From Favolaschia claudopus (lineage: Eukaryota > Basidiomycota > Agaricomycetes > Agaricales > Mycenaceae): a DNA stretch of 64,000 nt. Positions within the stretch are counted from its first letter, which is position 1; each line of letters begins with the position of its first letter. The notes under the pieces were generated by a model that saw only the letters and a program-made list of their open reading frames with translations, made no database searches and was not told where the DNA came from. This document shows positions 60,401 through 64,000 of the stretch, one piece after another. The stretch spans positions 1,612,001 through 1,676,000 of the forward strand of contig JAWWNJ010000029.1 of the NCBI GenBank assembly GCA_037176885.1, in the 5' to 3' direction. The translations under genes were made by a program, and so were the position numbers.

Positions 60401-62861
60401 GCCATAGTTTATCTGACATTCCTTCGGTTCAGGTTCGACCTCGTTGGTTCGATTTTCTTTTTCTGAAATCATCAGTTATTTGGCGGAAAATCGAGTCAGC
60501 TGCACTTACTACCTTCGGAGGGCCTTTTTGTTAGCAAGGTGATTTCCTTGTTCTGGTAGTCTTCTGGATATTATCATTCAACTCTATTCACTCTCAGTCG
60601 ATTAACAACATTAATCGTCCTTTCGCCACTGAGCATTGACTCACACCTCCGATACGTCAACATGGATGACAAGCCGACGGAAGTTCAACCGGTGCTGATT
60701 TCAGTTGTCTGATCCTCGCCCCTTTATGTTACTCACGGAAGGAAAAATGCTCCTAGTGTCTGGTACTTTGAGCCAAGTTCACCTCGTACAGTCGACAAAC
60801 TACTGTATCTGCTACTTTCCAGTAAAACAGCGCTTACCCGTGCACCGAAACTCATTTGATCACCAACGTATTCAAGTATACAGGGAACTCTTCAGGTGAT
60901 TCATCGACATACGATCATTCCACTTGTATCTCACCGATTTCGGCCTCCGAAGATCAACAGACAACCTTAAATTGCAATCTTTCTTCTTGACGCAGGGTCC
61001 GTCTCGGTCTCGTCGGTGACAGAGTCGATCTCATTGTTCATCATCCATGTTAAGTAAAAATCCCTCAGTCATCCGCATGTACACCTTGATTTTCTACCCC
61101 CAAATCCAAGTATCGTTTGCTCTCCGCAGAGACGGCACTCGCAGAATAGAATATTCAACGCGTTAATTGGAACGTAGAAGATTGTCTTTGAACATAGGCG
61201 TACGTAAACCCCAGTGACGATGATTTCGCTAGGTTGATCGACGTCTCCGGACAAGTACGGAGAACAGGGTGATGATCGAGGCGACGTGGCGGAGTTAGAT
61301 CTGGCGCTGCCAAGGTAGGGATTGCGGAGTGGATGTACAAATTTGCTGTCGGCGCCCGCGACTCTTCGGAATCCCAATTCAAGCTTTGGCTTCCGAGTCT
61401 GACTCATGTTGAGGAGTGATCAAGGGTGCAGAATTCGCCCGCCCCGCTTTTTCAGTGTTATCTTATCGAAACAAAACTTGAACGTAAACCGGCGAGCTTG
61501 TCGCGTCGCGAGCGACGAAAAGTATCCACCGAGGACGCCACAGAATATTCGTGGCAACGAGAGAAAGAAACCTGCGCGGAACACTTACCGCCAGTCAATG
61601 CACCTCGCTGACTCGCGATCTCTCGTGATTTTGAATTGGGATTGGTGATGAACTGCTGTTACTATTAGCTTACTTAGCGATGGGCCGTCCCGGCAAGGGC
61701 AAGACTTTCCGTGTGTTGTCATTTGTAAATGATCTGCGACAGCATGTTAAGCTCAGAAAGCCGCAGTCGTGACTTGCTTAGTATTACTGGGACCGGATAG
61801 TTGAGACATCCATTCATCCATCATGTGCAGCAGGCATGTTCAGTTTGCGTTGATGCTGATTTTCCGCTGCCGAGTATGAATTCTATACTTAGTTGTCTAG
61901 GTATGGTTCCGGGAAGCTTGCTTCCGGCGGACGTGGTCCGTTGCTAAATGGATTGTTTATGCTTCCCTCCCTCCTTCCCTTCCACTCTTTTTAGGAGTCA
62001 AATGACAGGGGCGGGGGAGTGGTCGTGCATGCCAGTCTGGTGGCAGAAATTCACCTCAGTTCTCAAACGTTGAATAAGCTCGATTCCTTTCTGATTCGCT
62101 GGAAAAACTTCCGCTAGCAAAGAACGACTGCCGCCGGAATACAATTTCCTAGCTACCTACCGCGGATCCGCAACTTCCAGCTCAAGATTCAATATCACAA
62201 GCACTAAATACCCGACCCGACGGTGTTCATTCAGGCTTTTATTAGGTCACCTCATATTATCTAGCGTGGCGCAATGATGGGATTACGATGCAGTTCCGAT
62301 CTTTGGACAGCGCCGATCCGCATTGCTATGGCGATTCAGACATGACATCGGAATGTTTCCTTACCTTGTACTTTTACACGGCGCCCCCAGGCGCCCCCCG
62401 GCTTGACAGCAGCTCTTCTGAGGTACAAAGCCAGAGAAAGAACAAGGTCAACTGGAGAACAAGGCAGACAGGCGTCGATCATCCGCGGACAGCTAGAGTA
62501 TAAGGAAAACGGCGCGAGGTTCACGGCTGTTCACGGATGGGGAGCAGTTGCATGGCCGAGCTGCCGGTGTGCCTTGGCTTCGTTTCCTCGATTTAAACCC
62601 ATTCAGCGACAGGGTTGAACGGACGAAGATCGCCCGATTGATTTTTAGATGTGGGACGGGAGGAGATTTGCCGATGTGAATTTACTGTATTGGTGCATGC
62701 CGCCGAATTATCAATGACGAGATTTCACACCGCGGACTCAACCGCACATCCACAGTGCCCGATCGGTATAATTGCGGAATGGCCCACATTACTTATAAAA
62801 CCAGCGCTCGGTATTGCCGCCCGCCGCCCACAAACCGCTTTCTTGCTGCTCGTTCGCTGTT
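57412..62861. other. 5.4-kb region without recognised genes
   Basis: No open frame here shows a known motif, a convincing splice series or a repeat-family match. Small items seen: three copies of GTTCTACC near 59313-59341 and a GC-rich hairpin with CGCTCACGCGAGCG-like arms near 58910-58932. It may be decayed sequence or hold non-coding RNAs. Confidence 0.45.
62794..62800 (+). promoter_or_regulatory. TATA box of zinc-finger gene
   Basis: TATAAAA 62 bp upstream of the ATG at 62862. Confidence 0.5.
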
Positions 62862-64000
62862 ATGGCTTCAACATCAACTTCCCCTGTGACCGTCCTCCCC
62901 AGCATTCATGAGATGTTCCCCGAACATCTAATGTACAACCAACCTCATCGCCACGCCGTCCCTCCCCCCCCTGTGCCTATGTCGTTCTTCGCCAGCAGCA
63001 GTAGAAGCAATATTGCCCAGGCTACTCCTCGTTCGCTGCACCTCCGCCCTGTGGCGTCGTCCTCATTGCCGCGACCCTCATCATCCCTCTTCGACGTCCC
63101 GAAAACGCGCCCACGAAGTAGCGCCTCACTACACCCCATCGCCTCGAGCTCCAGTAGCCGATCCGCTGAGCCGCAGCAGCGTCCGCAGCCACCGCCAGTC
63201 CGCATAATCGCACCAGCACCTCGTGCCCCATCTCCCGTCTCTTCCTAGACTCGTCACCAGTCTGCTACGCGACGCCGACAAATGTGGCGAGCACGTCGGG
63301 CGTAGCAGACTGGTAACTCTCGGGACAAGCCAAAGGGCTGTCGCGGAGTTTGAAATTTCTGAGTGGTGCCGGTAACTCGCCGATTGATGCGACTGTGTCA
63401 CCACTATGTGACATATGTGACTCACCAATAGCGAAGCCGCCGATTGCGATTTCTTTTGCCACGTAGACGCTCAACTAAATACATAGATATATAGTAGCAC
63501 TGTATCGGAACGTCATGAGGTATTTATTTGAGCTTAAATGCAACATTTTTGAGGGAAAAGGACCTGATTGATGGGGCCCACCCAAAAATTTCAAACTCCG
63601 CGACAGCCCTTTGGCTTGTCCCGAGAGTTACCAGTCTACTACGCCCGACGTGCTCGCCACAATTGTCGGCCTCGCGTAGTAGACTGGTCACGAGTCTAGT
63701 CTCTTCCTCCTCATCTTCCGATGGTGGCGAGGACATGGACGTAGATGCCGACGTCGGCGATGAAGGCGACGATGGCAGCGAGCCCGACCGTGATGACGGG
63801 GCTGCTGCACCCGAAGATAGTAAAATTGGCGGCAAGAAACATATCTGCGCGACCTGTTCGAAGCGATTCAATCGGCCGAGCAGCTTGAGGATACACGCGA
63901 ATACACATACTGGGGCGACGCGTGAGTGCACTCCTCTTCACAATTTCTCATCGACTCACCGCACTCATACAGCCTTCCGCTGTCCCTACCCCTCGTGTGG
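62862..64000 (+). pseudogene. C2H2 zinc-finger gene disrupted by insertion, 3' end outside
   Basis: ATG 62862 opens a Ser/Pro-rich N-terminus (MASTSTSPVTVLPSIHEMFP). The frame stops at TAG inside a 453-bp insertion (63246-63698). If the insertion and one target copy are ignored, the frame continues PSPVSSSSSS into an acidic run (DMDVDADVGDEGDDG) and a C2H2 finger (CATCSKRFNRPSSLRIHANTH). A 50-nt intron (63923..63972) then leads into a second finger (FRCPYPSCG) cut by the window edge. Paired C2H2 fingers of this sort mark fungal transcription factors. The allele shown looks inactivated, since no GT-AG pair restores the frame. An internal start downstream of the insertion could still give a finger-only protein. 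Confidence 0.75.
63246..63698. mobile_element. 453-bp TIR element with 9-bp target duplication
   Basis: Inverted ends of about 120 bp start TAGACTCGTCACCAGTCTGC and, on the other strand, TAGACTCGTGACCAGTCTAC. It is flanked by perfect direct repeats GTCTCTTCC (63237-63245 and 63699-63707). Long inverted repeats plus a 9-bp duplication are typical of non-autonomous Mutator-like elements. Each arm contains its own small hairpin. No coding capacity. Confidence 0.9.

Noticed and set aside
60661..61040. Possible remnant of a small ribosomal-protein gene (ATGGATGACAAGCC start, later exon-like GGTCCGTCTCGGTC)
   Set aside because: The first exon stops after about 16 codons and the resemblance is only to short words; no continuous frame could be built.
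1..64000. tRNA, rRNA and CRISPR arrays
   Set aside because: None seen by eye on either strand; a covariance-model scan was not possible, so a missed tRNA in the gene-poor parts cannot be excluded.

Overview
This is eukaryotic nuclear DNA from a mushroom-forming basidiomycete (Agaricomycete). Genes are broken by many short GT-AG introns (mostly 42-78 nt). Gene families are typical of that group: KDZ transposase with CxC cysteine clusters, TET/JBP-like oxygenases, F-box/leucine-rich proteins, MYND-SET proteins, a family-76 glycosidase with a membrane anchor, and an unusual G-protein alpha subunit. Exon joins below were read by eye from splice sites and tested by reading-frame closure; none has transcript support.

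Left third (1-25 kb): mobile DNA and its cargo. A 5'-truncated unknown gene and a canonical TET/JBP-like dioxygenase lie at the edge. Next comes a probable 16-kb KDZ element (about 3255-19453). Its ends carry an imperfect inverted repeat of about 39 bp. Inside are an 860-aa charged cargo protein, two proteins with RNase H1 N-terminal (hybrid-binding/viroplasmin) domains, a small basic YRxxNR-motif protein, a second double-stranded beta-helix protein that has lost the HxD iron motif, an unknown alanine/aspartate-rich protein, and an intact KDZ transposase. A second large intact multicopy-type gene (1468 aa, 11 exons) follows on the minus strand.

Middle (25-46 kb): a MITE-like palindrome, a GH76-like wall enzyme with two apparent lesions, then a mirror-image arrangement. 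F-box A(-), MYND-SET(+) and F-box B(-) lie left of the G-alpha gene and a multi-pass membrane gene. F-box B'(+) and F-box A'(+) lie to their right, which looks like an old inverted duplication. The matching second MYND-SET gene sits further right at 53.1-54.4 kb, beyond a repeat nest.

Right third (46-64 kb): a gene-free 6.6-kb repeat nest bounded by inverted copies of a 17-bp core and filled with degenerate TTACTT-type sequence. An 891-bp fold-back element with a clear 6-bp target duplication is inserted in it. Then come MYND-SET', a divergent F-box gene, about 5.4 kb in which no gene was recognised, and the start of a C2H2 zinc-finger gene interrupted by a 453-bp element with a perfect 9-bp target duplication.
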